From positions 1-64,000 of the forward strand of contig JAPPUL010000058.1 of assembly GCA_026874595.1 (NCBI GenBank): 64,000 nucleotides of DNA, written 5' to 3'. Under the pieces are notes generated by a model. The model saw nothing but the letters and a program-made list of their open reading frames with translations. It was not told where the DNA came from and ran no database searches. Origin of the DNA: Sipunculus nudus (taxonomy: Eukaryota > Annelida > Sipuncula > Golfingiida > Sipunculidae). Positions 34,316 to 48,660 of this stretch are shown here, piece by piece (positions within the stretch are counted from its first letter, which is position 1; each line of letters opens with the position of its first letter). The position numbers were made by a program, and so were the translations under genes.

Positions 34316-35616
34316 TTTCCCAATTTCGACAAAAAATACAAGTATCAATAACAGTAGCCTTGACAAGGAAACAGGCTGTATCAACCGTTTACATTTGGAG
34401 CATTTTTTGTGGACCCACTTTGCGCGAAAGCGCGCATAAACTACGTCACATCATTTTGGCTTAAGGCTAGACCGACCTATTCTGCAGCCCACTTTGTGAT
34501 GTTTAACACTCTGTCCATTTAAAAATATATCTACCCTGTTTCCGGCACAATTATGATATTTTCCTAGCTCCTAGGACAATACACTATCTAATTCAACCCA
34601 GAAATACATATCATGTGTGATTGGTTTTCGCGTTATTAACTTGTTTTCATTGGGAGCTCCAGATGGCAGCACTGCGCTGAACAATTCATAGAATTTTAAC
34701 ATCATTTACTGGCCGTGTCACTGTTGCGCTTATAGTCGCTCTAAATTTACAAAACAGGTGTCATAAAATAGCTAAAAAGATTCATTACCAGATACCATAA
34801 TGGGTAACTGCCCTGTTGCATTCTGCAATATTTACGAGAGTCTTGAAGTGCGGTATTGCATTCGGCTCTGTCCTGTCAAATCCCTACACAGAATCTCCAG
34901 GCACGCCGCTACGTCAGTGTAACCTTAACACAAGACAACATCAAAATAATTACAAATATGTTTATTCACTGTAAAATATAAGTATTTTGCTACATTGTGT
35001 CCGAAAATTATGACTCTGGGCCTACACATAATCATTTACCAGCCGTTTGTACAAGTGACAACTACAGGCCTATATATGCAATTTTCAGCCGGAAAACGCT
35101 CATCTTTCTGCATAAGCAGAATATTCTCTAATTTAATCATGACTTTGTCAATTGTTTCCATACTTCAGTATATAGTGTATGACTATGGCTAATTTTAGCG
35201 TGGCCAGTTTGAAGGCGGAATCTTTGTTTAATTAGGTATTATGGCTTCATTTATGCCTAAAATTATGCCCTAAAAATCAATTTTTTTCATTTAAAATCCC
35301 TACTGAATGAACCGGGTGAAATTCTTCCTGTCCTGAGATATACCCAATTACAGCCCAGGGGATGTGCAGTAAGTGTTGCATAATACAGCCACCTGGGCTG
35401 ACTTTCATCTGAGTAGTAGCCCCCCAAAGTTGACCATCCCATCTGTATCCAGGCAATTAACGTTGTGTGTTCTCAGCTGGGGTTGTGGCTGTAGCTTGAC
35501 CCAGTCCAATTCGCCGTTCAAATTCGGACTCTACCAGACAGATTGTATATAAAGCTTTGCATTACACTTGAAAAGTGGCTAGTTTCCTGTGATATCTCTG
35601 CAACTTTAGACACATC

Positions 35617-38161
35617 ATGACAAAGCGCGGCTGTAAAAAGAAGGCTACAAATAAGAAAAATGGGTTCCAGAAGGGAAATACGATGCGTGTCACACATGCT
35701 AAAGGTCAAAGCTCATGTGAACAGATGAGTACATTACCAGTTAGGTATATAAGGTTGAATTATTGCAGCTTAGAAGACATTGAGAGTGACCGCTCTCAAC
35801 GGGCAGAGGATGGATCCCAGCCGACATGTGAGGTCCGCCTACTGCGCCCACGTTCCAGACTTAAATCTCGCTTGGAAAGAGACGCTGAGGTATTAGATGG
35901 GAACGAAATGGACAGTTACCGCATCTGGCATGCAGGAAAGACCGAAAACCTGTTTGCTGAAGGATATGCAGGGCATATGAAAGATTCGCCGACATGTACC
36001 GGCCGCCTTAGCTTTGACGTTGACGGTGAGCAGCAGCGCGGACTTGCCTGGAGGGAGAGGTTGAAATGTGACTTATGCGGTTATGCTACTGGTCTCACTG
36101 CCTTGTACAACACCGTAAATACTCAATCGTCTGGTCCAAAGGCAGCCGACATCAACAGAATGGCACAGGTAGGCCTAGCCCACACAAGCATCTCGACCCA
36201 GGGACTCACAACGATTCTAGCATCCATGAACATACCGCCAGCCAGTGAGCGCCACCTGCAGAGAAACGCAAATGTGGTGGGCGATTTGCTAGTGCAAGAA
36301 AATGAGGCTGACATGACAAGAATTCACAGAGAATTACAAGAAATTAATGTTATGAAAGGACTGCAAAAGGATGCACCTCACGACATGGAAATTGACTGCA
36401 GATATAATAACCCCATCTATTCCAAAGCAGGGAAATCACCATTCCAGGCCGGCACCCAAGTGACGCAAATTGTATGCGAGCAGACAACAAGTAAAAAGCA
36501 AGTCATTGCAGTGACCAATCAAAGCAAACTTTGTCCGTCCGGACGATTTTTGGAGCGGAAAACTGGCGGCCAGAGAACGTGCCCTAACCATGAGGGGTGC
36601 ACCGCCACACTGCAGGAGGATGCCGTCATTGGTACGTACCCTTACGACAAGTTCCCGCATTATAGTATATTAGCAGTTCATAGCACAGTTAACCGAATTA
36701 AGCAAAAACAATGAAAACTGTAAACATTTCATGCAATTTCATTAAAAACAAACAAAAACAAAAAAGGCTAACATGTACCTACTTATATGCATATCCCTGA
36801 TATTGCGCATTTTAACATGCAGACACCAGAATAGCATTTTGTCATGAAAATCTAGCCTAAATAGGTGTTTTTTCAGGCTCTAGAGAAAGCTCCGTAGCGG
36901 CAGTGACAAGAGATAACAGATGAATGAATGAATGAATGAATGAATGAATGAATGAATGAATGAATGAATGCAAGGATGAATGAATGAATGCAAGGATGTG
37001 CATGCATGTCGGGGCTGGGTGGTGGGGGTTAGGAGGAAGTTAACACCTGAGACAATGTGCTATAATAAATAGATGTTAGAACTCTACAATGATTGTTAAA
37101 ACACTCTACTTTATATTTTTACAGGGAATGAGCAGGAATGGACGCTGCAGTCACTGACAAAGCTGGCAGCATCGGGTGTAGAGCCTCGAAACGTGGTGAC
37201 GGATGGTGACAGTGGGGCACATTTAGCTGCGGACACCCTGTACAATTCTGGTGTCATCAAGGAAAGAGCCAAGCGCCGCCAGGATCCTCATCACTGTGGC
37301 CGGGGAATGGGGCGACTCATAAGGAACCAGAAATTCTCCCCGGCGGCATTTCCGACCGTGAATCTAAGGGCCAAGAAAGCCAAGCAACAAAACAAGTTAT
37401 CGTGGGACTTGCCTCTCAGGTGTGCAGCGGAACACAAGGCTGCATATGAACATTATGGTGGTGATGTCAGGAAAGTGCAGCGTAGAATGACCTATTTGAT
37501 TGACTGTCTTGTTCGATGTTACCAGGGAGACCATTCGCTGTGCAAAAGAACATCTTTTAAGTGTGCACCACAGAAAACTTGGTTTTCCAAGAAAGAGTCA
37601 TACATGACTAAGAACTTTAGTATGTGCCTGGAGGGTCGCGACCGTGAACTCTTTCTGGAGTGTCTGAAATACAGGATAGGTCATAAGGTCATGCAGACAA
37701 TGGATAGATTAAAAAGTACACAAAAGTGCGAAGCTGTCAACAGAAGCATTACAGCATCAGTGCCGAAGTCCGTGACATACACACGAAACTACGCTGCCCG
37801 AGTCCAGGCGTCTGTTGCGCGTGTTAATAGGGGCAAAGGCTGTGCCATGTACGACCAAATACGTTTTGTTGGTGGAAACTTGCAACCTGGGACACGAGTT
37901 GTGCGCTGCTTTGCCAGGATGCAGAGAAAGTCGGAACTGCGTCGTTCGTACCACCGCAGTCGCCTTGCCAGGAAAAGACGCTGCGCGCGCAGGCGACAGT
38001 TGTATGACCTGCATGCCAGGAAAGATTCCCAGGACACATATCGCACTGGAATGGTGCTTGAGACACCAACAACAAGCAAGGGGCTCGCTGACCATAGCTA
38101 TGCCGTTCGTCGGAAATACCGCCCAATGCCTAGAGCTGCACCTGCGTCCAACGGACAGTAA
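35617..38161 (+). CDS. Mutator-like DDE transposase (unit 8)
   Basis: Exons 35617-36631 and 37125-38161 with a 493-bp intron (microsatellite 36920-36970). Product identical to the reference. TATA box at 35546-35554, AATAAA at 38172-38177. Confidence 0.93.
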
Positions 38162-38432
38162 ATGTGTAGAAAATAAAGTTATCTTATCCTGATAGTGGGA
38201 GACCGGATGTTTCTTACGTGTTGTTGCAGTGGCAGTTATGCGCACCGTTCTTATGTATATCAGACTGTAAAAAAATACCGTTATACTATTCCCTCGTTCA
38301 TTTAAAACAAGGAAAAATGGAAACTGGGTACACACGTTAGCAATTTTTACCGCTGCATCGCCTGTAAATTTGTTTCACTTCATGCATCATCATCATTGCA
38401 TGATTGTTAGCTAAAAAAAAAATTATTAAAAA

Positions 38433-38521
38433 GTGCCATGACGGCTCTGTTGGTTACGGCGCTAGTGCGGTCATGTTCACGTTATCGGTTCGATACCCGC
38501 ACGGAGCGTAATTTTTTTTTT
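38433..38521 (+). other. tRNA-like Pol III module (unit 8)
   Basis: A box 38442-38453, B box 38487-38497, T10 at 38512-38521. Confidence 0.6.
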
Positions 38522-38846
38522 ATTTTTTGGAGGTCAATTGCAATGTGGATTTACGATGTGAATGACCATCATTTACATGCGATAATATGTGTTATAAAAA
38601 TAGAGAAAGGGTACTCACATCGCTGGTGAAAAAATATCTGATTACAAAAATTTTAAAACTGAATTATGAATGGATTTTATGTTTATTAAACATCACCGTG
38701 TGCCTGTCCTACTACTAGTACTATATAGTAGTAGGCTAATTACCGCACGTGACATAATTATATTGCATAATCAAATGTATGTACAGTTTGATTTAATAAA
38801 TATATGTTTTAACAATTATCTGAGTTTCTTTGATTTTGTCATACAG

Positions 38847-39221
38847 TTATAACAAGCAAAACGGCCTGTGGTTTTGGGTGCACCGTCCTTGAATCTGGCA
38901 GTGTCTCCTTTCTAGGTTCGTTTCATGTTGTTCAAGCGTTAAATGTAAGATATTGGTGCACAGCTTGTGATGACACAGATGTGACACTTCCAAGACTCGA
39001 CCCGAGTCATCCTTTTTGGGCAGTTCCTGGCGCTGATTTTCCAACATATACATAAGTCTATGTACATGTAATTCCCCACTTTGCCCTGGAAAAGGGTTGC
39101 GAACTCTCCCATAACCATCTCTCCTTGTTTTGGCCCCCTCCCATAAGCGGCAACCGTGTCTGCCTACCGGCTGTGACACTTTCCGGTTAATGCGTCCTTT
39201 TATCAACTCGAAATTGACCAT
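38847..39221 (-). CDS. His-Me finger nuclease (unit 8)
   Basis: Intact 124-aa frame from the ATG at 39221-39219, unchanged from the reference copy. Confidence 0.9.
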   Translation of the reverse strand: MVNFELIKGRINRKVSQPVGRHGCRLWEGAKTRRDGYGRVRNPFPGQSGELHVHRLMYMLENQRQELPKKDDSGRVLEVSHLCHHKLCTNILHLTLEQHETNLERRHCQIQGRCTQNHRPFCLL

Positions 39222-40522
39222 TTTCCCAATTTCGACAAAAAATACAAGTATCAATAACAGTAGCCTTGACAAGGAAACAGGCTGTATCAACCGTTTACAT
39301 TTGGAGCATTTTTTGTGGACCCACTTTGCGCGAAAGCGCGCATAAACTACGTCACATCATTTTGGCTTAAGGCTAGACCGACCTATTCTGCAGCCCACTT
39401 TGTGATGTTTAACACTCTGTCCATTTAAAAATATATCTACCCTGTTTCCGGCACAATTATGATATTTTCCTAGCTCCTAGGACAATACACTATCTAATTC
39501 AACCCAGAAATACATATCATGTGTGATTGGTTTTCGCGTTATTAACTTGTTTTCATTGGGAGCTCCAGATGGCAGCACTGCGCTGAACAATTCATAGAAT
39601 TTTAACATCATTTACTGGCCGTGTCACTGTTGCGCTTATAGTCGCTCTAAATTTACAAAACAGGTGTCATAAAATAGCTAAAAAGATTCATTACCAGATA
39701 CCATAATGGGTAACTGCCCTGTTGCATTCTGCAATATTTACGAGAGTCTTGAAGTGCGGTATTGCATTCGGCTCTGTCCTGTCAAATCCCTACACAGAAT
39801 CTCCAGGCACGCCGCTACGTCAGTGTAACCTTAACACAAGACAACATCAAAATAATTACAAATATGTTTATTCACTGTAAAATATAAGTATTTTGCTACA
39901 TTGTGTCCGAAAATTATGACTCTGGGCCTACACATAATCATTTACCAGCCGTTTGTACAAGTGACAACTACAGGCCTATATATGCAATTTTCAGCCGGAA
40001 AACGCTCATCTTTCTGCATAAGCAGAATATTCTCTAATTTAATCATGACTTTGTCAATTGTTTCCATACTTCAGTATATAGTGTATGACTATGGCTAATT
40101 TTAGCGTGGCCAGTTTGAAGGCGGAATCTTTGTTTAATTAGGTATTATGGCTTCATTTATGCCTAAAATTATGCCCTAAAAATCAATTTTTTTCATTTAA
40201 AATCCCTACTGAATGAACCGGGTGAAATTCTTCCTGTCCTGAGATATACCCAATTACAGCCCAGGGGATGTGCAGTAAGTGTTGCATAATACAGCCACCT
40301 GGGCTGACTTTCATCTGAGTAGTAGCCCCCCAAAGTTGACCATCCCATCTGTATCCAGGCAATTAACGTTGTGTGTTCTCAGCTGGGGTTGTGGCTGTAG
40401 CTTGACCCAGTCCAATTCGCCGTTCAAATTCGGACTCTACCAGACAGATTGTATATAAAGCTTTGCATTACACTTGAAAAGTGGCTAGTTTCCTGTGATA
40501 TCTCTGCAACTTTAGACACATC

Positions 40523-43067
40523 ATGACAAAGCGCGGCTGTAAAAAGAAGGCTACAAATAAGAAAAATGGGTTCCAGAAGGGAAATACGATGCGTGTCACA
40601 CATGCTAAAGGTCAAAGCTCATGTGAACAGATGAGTACATTACCAGTTAGGTATATAAGGTTGAATTATTGCAGCTTAGAAGACATTGAGAGTGACCGCT
40701 CTCAACGGGCAGAGGATGGATCCCAGCCGACATGTGAGGTCCGCCTACTGCGCCCACGTTCCAGACTTAAATCTCGCTTGGAAAGAGACGCTGAGGTATT
40801 AGATGGGAACGAAATGGACAGTTACCGCATCTGGCATGCAGGAAAGACCGAAAACCTGTTTGCTGAAGGATATGCAGGGCATATGAAAGATTCGCCGACA
40901 TGTACCGGCCGCCTTAGCTTTGACGTTGACGGTGAGCAGCAGCGCGGACTTGCCTGGAGGGAGAGGTTGAAATGTGACTTATGCGGTTATGCTACTGGTC
41001 TCACTGCCTTGTACAACACCGTAAATACTCAATCGTCTGGTCCAAAGGCAGCCGACATCAACAGAATGGCACAGGTAGGCCTAGCCCACACAAGCATCTC
41101 GACCCAGGGACTCACAACGATTCTAGCATCCATGAACATACCGCCAGCCAGTGAGCGCCACCTGCAGAGAAACGCAAATGTGGTGGGCGATTTGCTAGTG
41201 CAAGAAAATGAGGCTGACATGACAAGAATTCACAGAGAATTACAAGAAATTAATGTTATGAAAGGACTGCAAAAGGATGCACCTCACGACATGGAAATTG
41301 ACTGCAGATATAATAACCCCATCTATTCCAAAGCAGGGAAATCACCATTCCAGGCCGGCACCCAAGTGACGCAAATTGTATGCGAGCAGACAACAAGTAA
41401 AAAGCAAGTCATTGCAGTGACCAATCAAAGCAAACTTTGTCCGTCCGGACGATTTTTGGAGCGGAAAACTGGCGGCCAGAGAACGTGCCCTAACCATGAG
41501 GGGTGCACCGCCACACTGCAGGAGGATGCCGTCATTGGTACGTACCCTTACGACAAGTTCCCGCATTATAGTATATTAGCAGTTCATAGCACAGTTAACC
41601 GAATTAAGCAAAAACAATGAAAACTGTAAACATTTCATGCAATTTCATTAAAAACAAACAAAAACAAAAAAGGCTAACATGTACCTACTTATATGCATAT
41701 CCCTGATATTGCGCATTTTAACATGCAGACACCAGAATAGCATTTTGTCATGAAAATCTAGCCTAAATAGGTGTTTTTTCAGGCTCTAGAGAAAGCTCCG
41801 TAGCGGCAGTGACAAGAGATAACAGATGAATGAATGAATGAATGAATGAATGAATGAATGAATGAATGAATGAATGCAAGGATGAATGAATGAATGCAAG
41901 GATGTGCATGCATGTCGGGGCTGGGTGGTGGGGGTTAGGAGGAAGTTAACACCTGAGACAATGTGCTATAATAAATAGATGTTAGAACTCTACAATGATT
42001 GTTAAAACACTCTACTTTATATTTTTACAGGGAATGAGCAGGAATGGACGCTGCAGTCACTGACAAAGCTGGCAGCATCGGGTGTAGAGCCTCGAAACGT
42101 GGTGACGGATGGTGACAGTGGGGCACATTTAGCTGCGGACACCCTGTACAATTCTGGTGTCATCAAGGAAAGAGCCAAGCGCCGCCAGGATCCTCATCAC
42201 TGTGGCCGGGGAATGGGGCGACTCATAAGGAACCAGAAATTCTCCCCGGCGGCATTTCCGACCGTGAATCTAAGGGCCAAGAAAGCCAAGCAACAAAACA
42301 AGTTATCGTGGGACTTGCCTCTCAGGTGTGCAGCGGAACACAAGGCTGCATATGAACATTATGGTGGTGATGTCAGGAAAGTGCAGCGTAGAATGACCTA
42401 TTTGATTGACTGTCTTGTTCGATGTTACCAGGGAGACCATTCGCTGTGCAAAAGAACATCTTTTAAGTGTGCACCACAGAAAACTTGGTTTTCCAAGAAA
42501 GAGTCATACATGACTAAGAACTTTAGTATGTGCCTGGAGGGTCGCGACCGTGAACTCTTTCTGGAGTGTCTGAAATACAGGATAGGTCATAAGGTCATGC
42601 AGACAATGGATAGATTAAAAAGTACACAAAAGTGCGAAGCTGTCAACAGAAGCATTACAGCATCAGTGCCGAAGTCCGTGACATACACACGAAACTACGC
42701 TGCCCGAGTCCAGGCGTCTGTTGCGCGTGTTAATAGGGGCAAAGGCTGTGCCATGTACGACCAAATACGTTTTGTTGGTGGAAACTTGCAACCTGGGACA
42801 CGAGTTGTGCGCTGCTTTGCCAGGATGCAGAGAAAGTCGGAACTGCGTCGTTCGTACCACCGCAGTCGCCTTGCCAGGAAAAGACGCTGCGCGCGCAGGC
42901 GACAGTTGTATGACCTGCATGCCAGGAAAGATTCCCAGGACACATATCGCACTGGAATGGTGCTTGAGACACCAACAACAAGCAAGGGGCTCGCTGACCA
43001 TAGCTATGCCGTTCGTCGGAAATACCGCCCAATGCCTAGAGCTGCACCTGCGTCCAACGGACAGTAA
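40523..43067 (+). CDS. Mutator-like DDE transposase (unit 9)
   Basis: Exons 40523-41537 and 42031-43067 with a 493-bp intron (microsatellite 41826-41876). Product identical to the reference. TATA box at 40452-40460, AATAAA at 43078-43083. Confidence 0.93.
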
Positions 43068-43338
43068 ATGTGTAGAAAATAAAGTTATCTTATCCTGATA
43101 GTGGGAGACCGGATGTTTCTTACGTGTTGTTGCAGTGGCAGTTATGCGCACCGTTCTTATGTATATCAGACTGTAAAAAAATACCGTTATACTATTCCCT
43201 CGTTCATTTAAAACAAGGAAAAATGGAAACTGGGTACACACGTTAGCAATTTTTACCGCTGCATCGCCTGTAAATTTGTTTCACTTCATGCATCATCATC
43301 ATTGCATGATTGTTAGCTAAAAAAAAAATTATTAAAAA

Positions 43339-43427
43339 GTGCCATGACGGCTCTGTTGGTTACGGCGCTAGTGCGGTCATGTTCACGTTATCGGTTCGAT
43401 ACCCGCACGGAGCGTAATTTTTTTTTT
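43339..43427 (+). other. tRNA-like Pol III module (unit 9)
   Basis: A box 43348-43359, B box 43393-43403, T10 at 43418-43427. Confidence 0.6.
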
Positions 43428-43754
43428 ATTTTTTGGAGGTCAATTGCAATGTGGATTTACGATGTGAATGACCATCATTTACATGCGATAATATGTGTTA
43501 TAAAAATAGAGAAAGGGTACTCACATCGCTGGTGAAAAAATATCTGATTACAAAAATTTTAAAACTGAATTATGAATGGATTTTATGTTTATTAAACATC
43601 ACCGTGTGCCTGTCCTACTACTAGTACTATATAGTAGTAGGCTAATTACCGCACGTGACATAATTATATTGCATAATCAAATGTATGTACAGTTTGATTT
43701 AATAAATATATATGTCTTAACAATTATCTGAGTTTCTTTGATTTTGTCATACAG

Positions 43755-44129
43755 TTATAACAAGCAAAACGGCCTGTGGTTTTGGGTGCACCGTCCTTGA
43801 ATCTGGCAGTGTCTCCTTTCTAGGTTCGTTTCATGTTGTTCAAGCGTTAAATGTAAGATATTGGTGCACAGCTTGTGATGACACAGATGTGACACTTCCA
43901 AGACTCGACCCGAGTCATCCTTTTTGGGCAGTTCCTGGCGCTGATTTTCCAACATATACATAAGTCTATGTACATGTAATTCCCCACTTTGCCCTGGAAA
44001 AGGGTTGCGAACTCTCCCATAACCATCTCTCCTTGTTTTGGCCCCCTCCCATAAGCGGCAACCGTGTCTGCCTACCGGCTGTGACACTTTCCGGTTAATG
44101 CGTCCTTTTATCAACTCGAAATTGACCAT
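43755..44129 (-). CDS. His-Me finger nuclease (unit 9)
   Basis: Intact 124-aa frame from the ATG at 44129-44127. The coding sequence is unchanged; the unit-specific TA insertion and C are 39-49 bases past its stop. Confidence 0.9.
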   Translation of the reverse strand: MVNFELIKGRINRKVSQPVGRHGCRLWEGAKTRRDGYGRVRNPFPGQSGELHVHRLMYMLENQRQELPKKDDSGRVLEVSHLCHHKLCTNILHLTLEQHETNLERRHCQIQGRCTQNHRPFCLL

Positions 44130-45430
44130 TTTCCCAATTTCGACAAAAAATACAAGTATCAATAACAGTAGCCTTGACAAGGAAACAGGCTGTATCAACC
44201 GTTTACATTTGGAGCATTTTTTGTGGACCCACTTTGCGCGAAAGCGCGCATAAACTACGTCACATCATTTTGGCTTAAGGCTAGACCGACCTATTCTGCA
44301 GCCCACTTTGTGATGTTTAACACTCTGTCCATTTAAAAATATATCTACCCTGTTTCCGGCACAATTATGATATTTTCCTAGCTCCTAGGACAATACACTA
44401 TCTAATTCAACCCAGAAATACATATCATGTGTGATTGGTTTTCGCGTTATTAACTTGTTTTCATTGGGAGCTCCAGATGGCAGCACTGCGCTGAACAATT
44501 CATAGAATTTTAACATCATTTACTGGCCGTGTCACTGTTGCGCTTATAGTCGCTCTAAATTTACAAAACAGGTGTCATAAAATAGCTAAAAAGATTCATT
44601 ACCAGATACCATAATGGGTAACTGCCCTGTTGCATTCTGCAATATTTACGAGAGTCTTGAAGTGCGGTATTGCATTCGGCTCTGTCCTGTCAAATCCCTA
44701 CACAGAATCTCCAGGCACGCCGCTACGTCAGTGTAACCTTAACACAAGACAACATCAAAATAATTACAAATATGTTTATTCACTGTAAAATATAAGTATT
44801 TTGCTACATTGTGTCCGAAAATTATGACTCTGGGCCTACACATAATCATTTACCAGCCGTTTGTACAAGTGACAACTACAGGCCTATATATGCAATTTTC
44901 AGCCGGAAAACGCTCATCTTTCTGCATAAGCAGAATATTCTCTAATTTAATCATGACTTTGTCAATTGTTTCCATACTTCAGTATATAGTGTATGACTAT
45001 GGCTAATTTTAGCGTGGCCAGTTTGAAGGCGGAATCTTTGTTTAATTAGGTATTATGGCTTCATTTATGCCTAAAATTATGCCCTAAAAATCAATTTTTT
45101 TCATTTAAAATCCCTACTGAATGAACCGGGTGAAATTCTTCCTGTCCTGAGATATACCCAATTACAGCCCAGGGGATGTGCAGTAAGTGTTGCATAATAC
45201 AGCCACCTGGGCTGACTTTCATCTGAGTAGTAGCCCCCCAAAGTTGACCATCCCATCTGTATCCAGGCAATTAACGTTGTGTGTTCTCAGCTGGGGTTGT
45301 GGCTGTAGCTTGACCCAGTCCAATTCGCCGTTCAAATTCGGACTCTACCAGACAGATTGTATATAAAGCTTTGCATTACACTTGAAAAGTGGCTAGTTTC
45401 CTGTGATATCTCTGCAACTTTAGACACATC

Positions 45431-47975
45431 ATGACAAAGCGCGGCTGTAAAAAGAAGGCTACAAATAAGAAAAATGGGTTCCAGAAGGGAAATACGATGC
45501 GTGTCACACATGCTAAAGGTCAAAGCTCATGTGAACAGATGAGTACATTACCAGTTAGGTATATAAGGTTGAATTATTGCAGCTTAGAAGACATTGAGAG
45601 TGACCGCTCTCAACGGGCAGAGGATGGATCCCAGCCGACATGTGAGGTCCGCCTACTGCGCCCACGTTCCAGACTTAAATCTCGCTTGGAAAGAGACGCT
45701 GAGGTATTAGATGGGAACGAAATGGACAGTTACCGCATCTGGCATGCAGGAAAGACCGAAAACCTGTTTGCTGAAGGATATGCAGGGCATATGAAAGATT
45801 CGCCGACATGTACCGGCCGCCTTAGCTTTGACGTTGACGGTGAGCAGCAGCGCGGACTTGCCTGGAGGGAGAGGTTGAAATGTGACTTATGCGGTTATGC
45901 TACTGGTCTCACTGCCTTGTACAACACCGTAAATACTCAATCGTCTGGTCCAAAGGCAGCCGACATCAACAGAATGGCACAGGTAGGCCTAGCCCACACA
46001 AGCATCTCGACCCAGGGACTCACAACGATTCTAGCATCCATGAACATACCGCCAGCCAGTGAGCGCCACCTGCAGAGAAACGCAAATGTGGTGGGCGATT
46101 TGCTAGTGCAAGAAAATGAGGCTGACATGACAAGAATTCACAGAGAATTACAAGAAATTAATGTTATGAAAGGACTGCAAAAGGATGCACCTCACGACAT
46201 GGAAATTGACTGCAGATATAATAACCCCATCTATTCCAAAGCAGGGAAATCACCATTCCAGGCCGGCACCCAAGTGACGCAAATTGTATGCGAGCAGACA
46301 ACAAGTAAAAAGCAAGTCATTGCAGTGACCAATCAAAGCAAACTTTGTCCGTCCGGACGATTTTTGGAGCGGAAAACTGGCGGCCAGAGAACGTGCCCTA
46401 ACCATGAGGGGTGCACCGCCACACTGCAGGAGGATGCCGTCATTGGTACGTACCCTTACGACAAGTTCCCGCATTATAGTATATTAGCAGTTCATAGCAC
46501 AGTTAACCGAATTAAGCAAAAACAATGAAAACTGTAAACATTTCATGCAATTTCATTAAAAACAAACAAAAACAAAAAAGGCTAACATGTACCTACTTAT
46601 ATGCATATCCCTGATATTGCGCATTTTAACATGCAGACACCAGAATAGCATTTTGTCATGAAAATCTAGCCTAAATAGGTGTTTTTTCAGGCTCTAGAGA
46701 AAGCTCCGTAGCGGCAGTGACAAGAGATAACAGATGAATGAATGAATGAATGAATGAATGAATGAATGAATGAATGAATGAATGCAAGGATGAATGAATG
46801 AATGCAAGGATGTGCATGCATGTCGGGGCTGGGTGGTGGGGGTTAGGAGGAAGTTAACACCTGAGACAATGTGCTATAATAAATAGATGTTAGAACTCTA
46901 CAATGATTGTTAAAACACTCTACTTTATATTTTTACAGGGAATGAGCAGGAATGGACGCTGCAGTCACTGACAAAGCTGGCAGCATCGGGTGTAGAGCCT
47001 CGAAACGTGGTGACGGATGGTGACAGTGGGGCACATTTAGCTGCGGACACCCTGTACAATTCTGGTGTCATCAAGGAAAGAGCCAAGCGCCGCCAGGATC
47101 CTCATCACTGTGGCCGGGGAATGGGGCGACTCATAAGGAACCAGAAATTCTCCCCGGCGGCATTTCCGACCGTGAATCTAAGGGCCAAGAAAGCCAAGCA
47201 ACAAAACAAGTTATCGTGGGACTTGCCTCTCAGGTGTGCAGCGGAACACAAGGCTGCATATGAACATTATGGTGGTGATGTCAGGAAAGTGCAGCGTAGA
47301 ATGACCTATTTGATTGACTGTCTTGTTCGATGTTACCAGGGAGACCATTCGCTGTGCAAAAGAACATCTTTTAAGTGTGCACCACAGAAAACTTGGTTTT
47401 CCAAGAAAGAGTCATACATGACTAAGAACTTTAGTATGTGCCTGGAGGGTCGCGACCGTGAACTCTTTCTGGAGTGTCTGAAATACAGGATAGGTCATAA
47501 GGTCATGCAGACAATGGATAGATTAAAAAGTACACAAAAGTGCGAAGCTGTCAACAGAAGCATTACAGCATCAGTGCCGAAGTCCGTGACATACACACGA
47601 AACTACGCTGCCCGAGTCCAGGCGTCTGTTGCGCGTGTTAATAGGGGCAAAGGCTGTGCCATGTACGACCAAATACGTTTTGTTGGTGGAAACTTGCAAC
47701 CTGGGACACGAGTTGTGCGCTGCTTTGCCAGGATGCAGAGAAAGTCGGAACTGCGTCGTTCGTACCACCGCAGTCGCCTTGCCAGGAAAAGACGCTGCGC
47801 GCGCAGGCGACAGTTGTATGACCTGCATGCCAGGAAAGATTCCCAGGACACATATCGCACTGGAATGGTGCTTGAGACACCAACAACAAGCAAGGGGCTC
47901 GCTGACCATAGCTATGCCGTTCGTCGGAAATACCGCCCAATGCCTAGAGCTGCACCTGCGTCCAACGGACAGTAA
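45431..47975 (+). CDS. Mutator-like DDE transposase (unit 10)
   Basis: Exons 45431-46445 and 46939-47975 with a 493-bp intron (microsatellite 46734-46784). Product identical to the reference. TATA box at 45360-45368, AATAAA at 47986-47991. Confidence 0.93.
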
Positions 47976-48246
47976 ATGTGTAGAAAATAAAGTTATCTTA
48001 TCCTGATAGTGGGAGACCGGATGTTTCTTACGTGTTGTTGCAGTGGCAGTTATGCGCACCGTTCTTATGTATATCAGACTGTAAAAAAATACCGTTATAC
48101 TATTCCCTCGTTCATTTAAAACAAGGAAAAATGGAAACTGGGTACACACGTTAGCAATTTTTACCGCTGCATCGCCTGTAAATTTGTTTCACTTCATGCA
48201 TCATCATCATTGCATGATTGTTAGCTAAAAAAAAAATTATTAAAAA

Positions 48247-48335
48247 GTGCCATGACGGCTCTGTTGGTTACGGCGCTAGTGCGGTCATGTTCACGTTATC
48301 GGTTCGATACCCGCACGGAGCGTAATTTTTTTTTT
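48247..48335 (+). other. tRNA-like Pol III module (unit 10)
   Basis: A box 48256-48267, B box 48301-48311, T10 at 48326-48335. Confidence 0.6.
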
Positions 48336-48660
48336 ATTTTTTGGAGGTCAATTGCAATGTGGATTTACGATGTGAATGACCATCATTTACATGCGATAAT
48401 ATGTGTTATAAAAATAGAGAAAGGGTACTCACATCGCTGGTGAAAAAATATCTGATTACAAAAATTTTAAAACTGAATTATGAATGGATTTTATGTTTAT
48501 TAAACATCACCGTGTGCCTGTCCTACTACTAGTACTATATAGTAGTAGGCTAATTACCGCACGTGACATAATTATATTGCATAATCAAATGTATGTACAG
48601 TTTGATTTAATAAATATATGTTTTAACAATTATCTGAGTTTCTTTGATTTTGTCATACAG

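Larger units (their letters stand above)
29462..34371 (+). repeat. Array unit 7 (4910 bp, +1 ATGA)
   Basis: Last member of the long-microsatellite block; the period drops back to 4906 after it. Confidence 0.95.
34372..39277 (+). repeat. Array unit 8 (4906 bp)
   Basis: Consensus unit with the shorter microsatellite again. Confidence 0.95.
39278..44185 (+). repeat. Array unit 9 (4908 bp, TA insertion)
   Basis: Two extra bases (one more TA in the ATATAT run at 43706-43713) and a T-to-C change at 43716 lie in the expected 3' untranslated part of the nuclease gene. No other unit carries either change. Confidence 0.95.
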
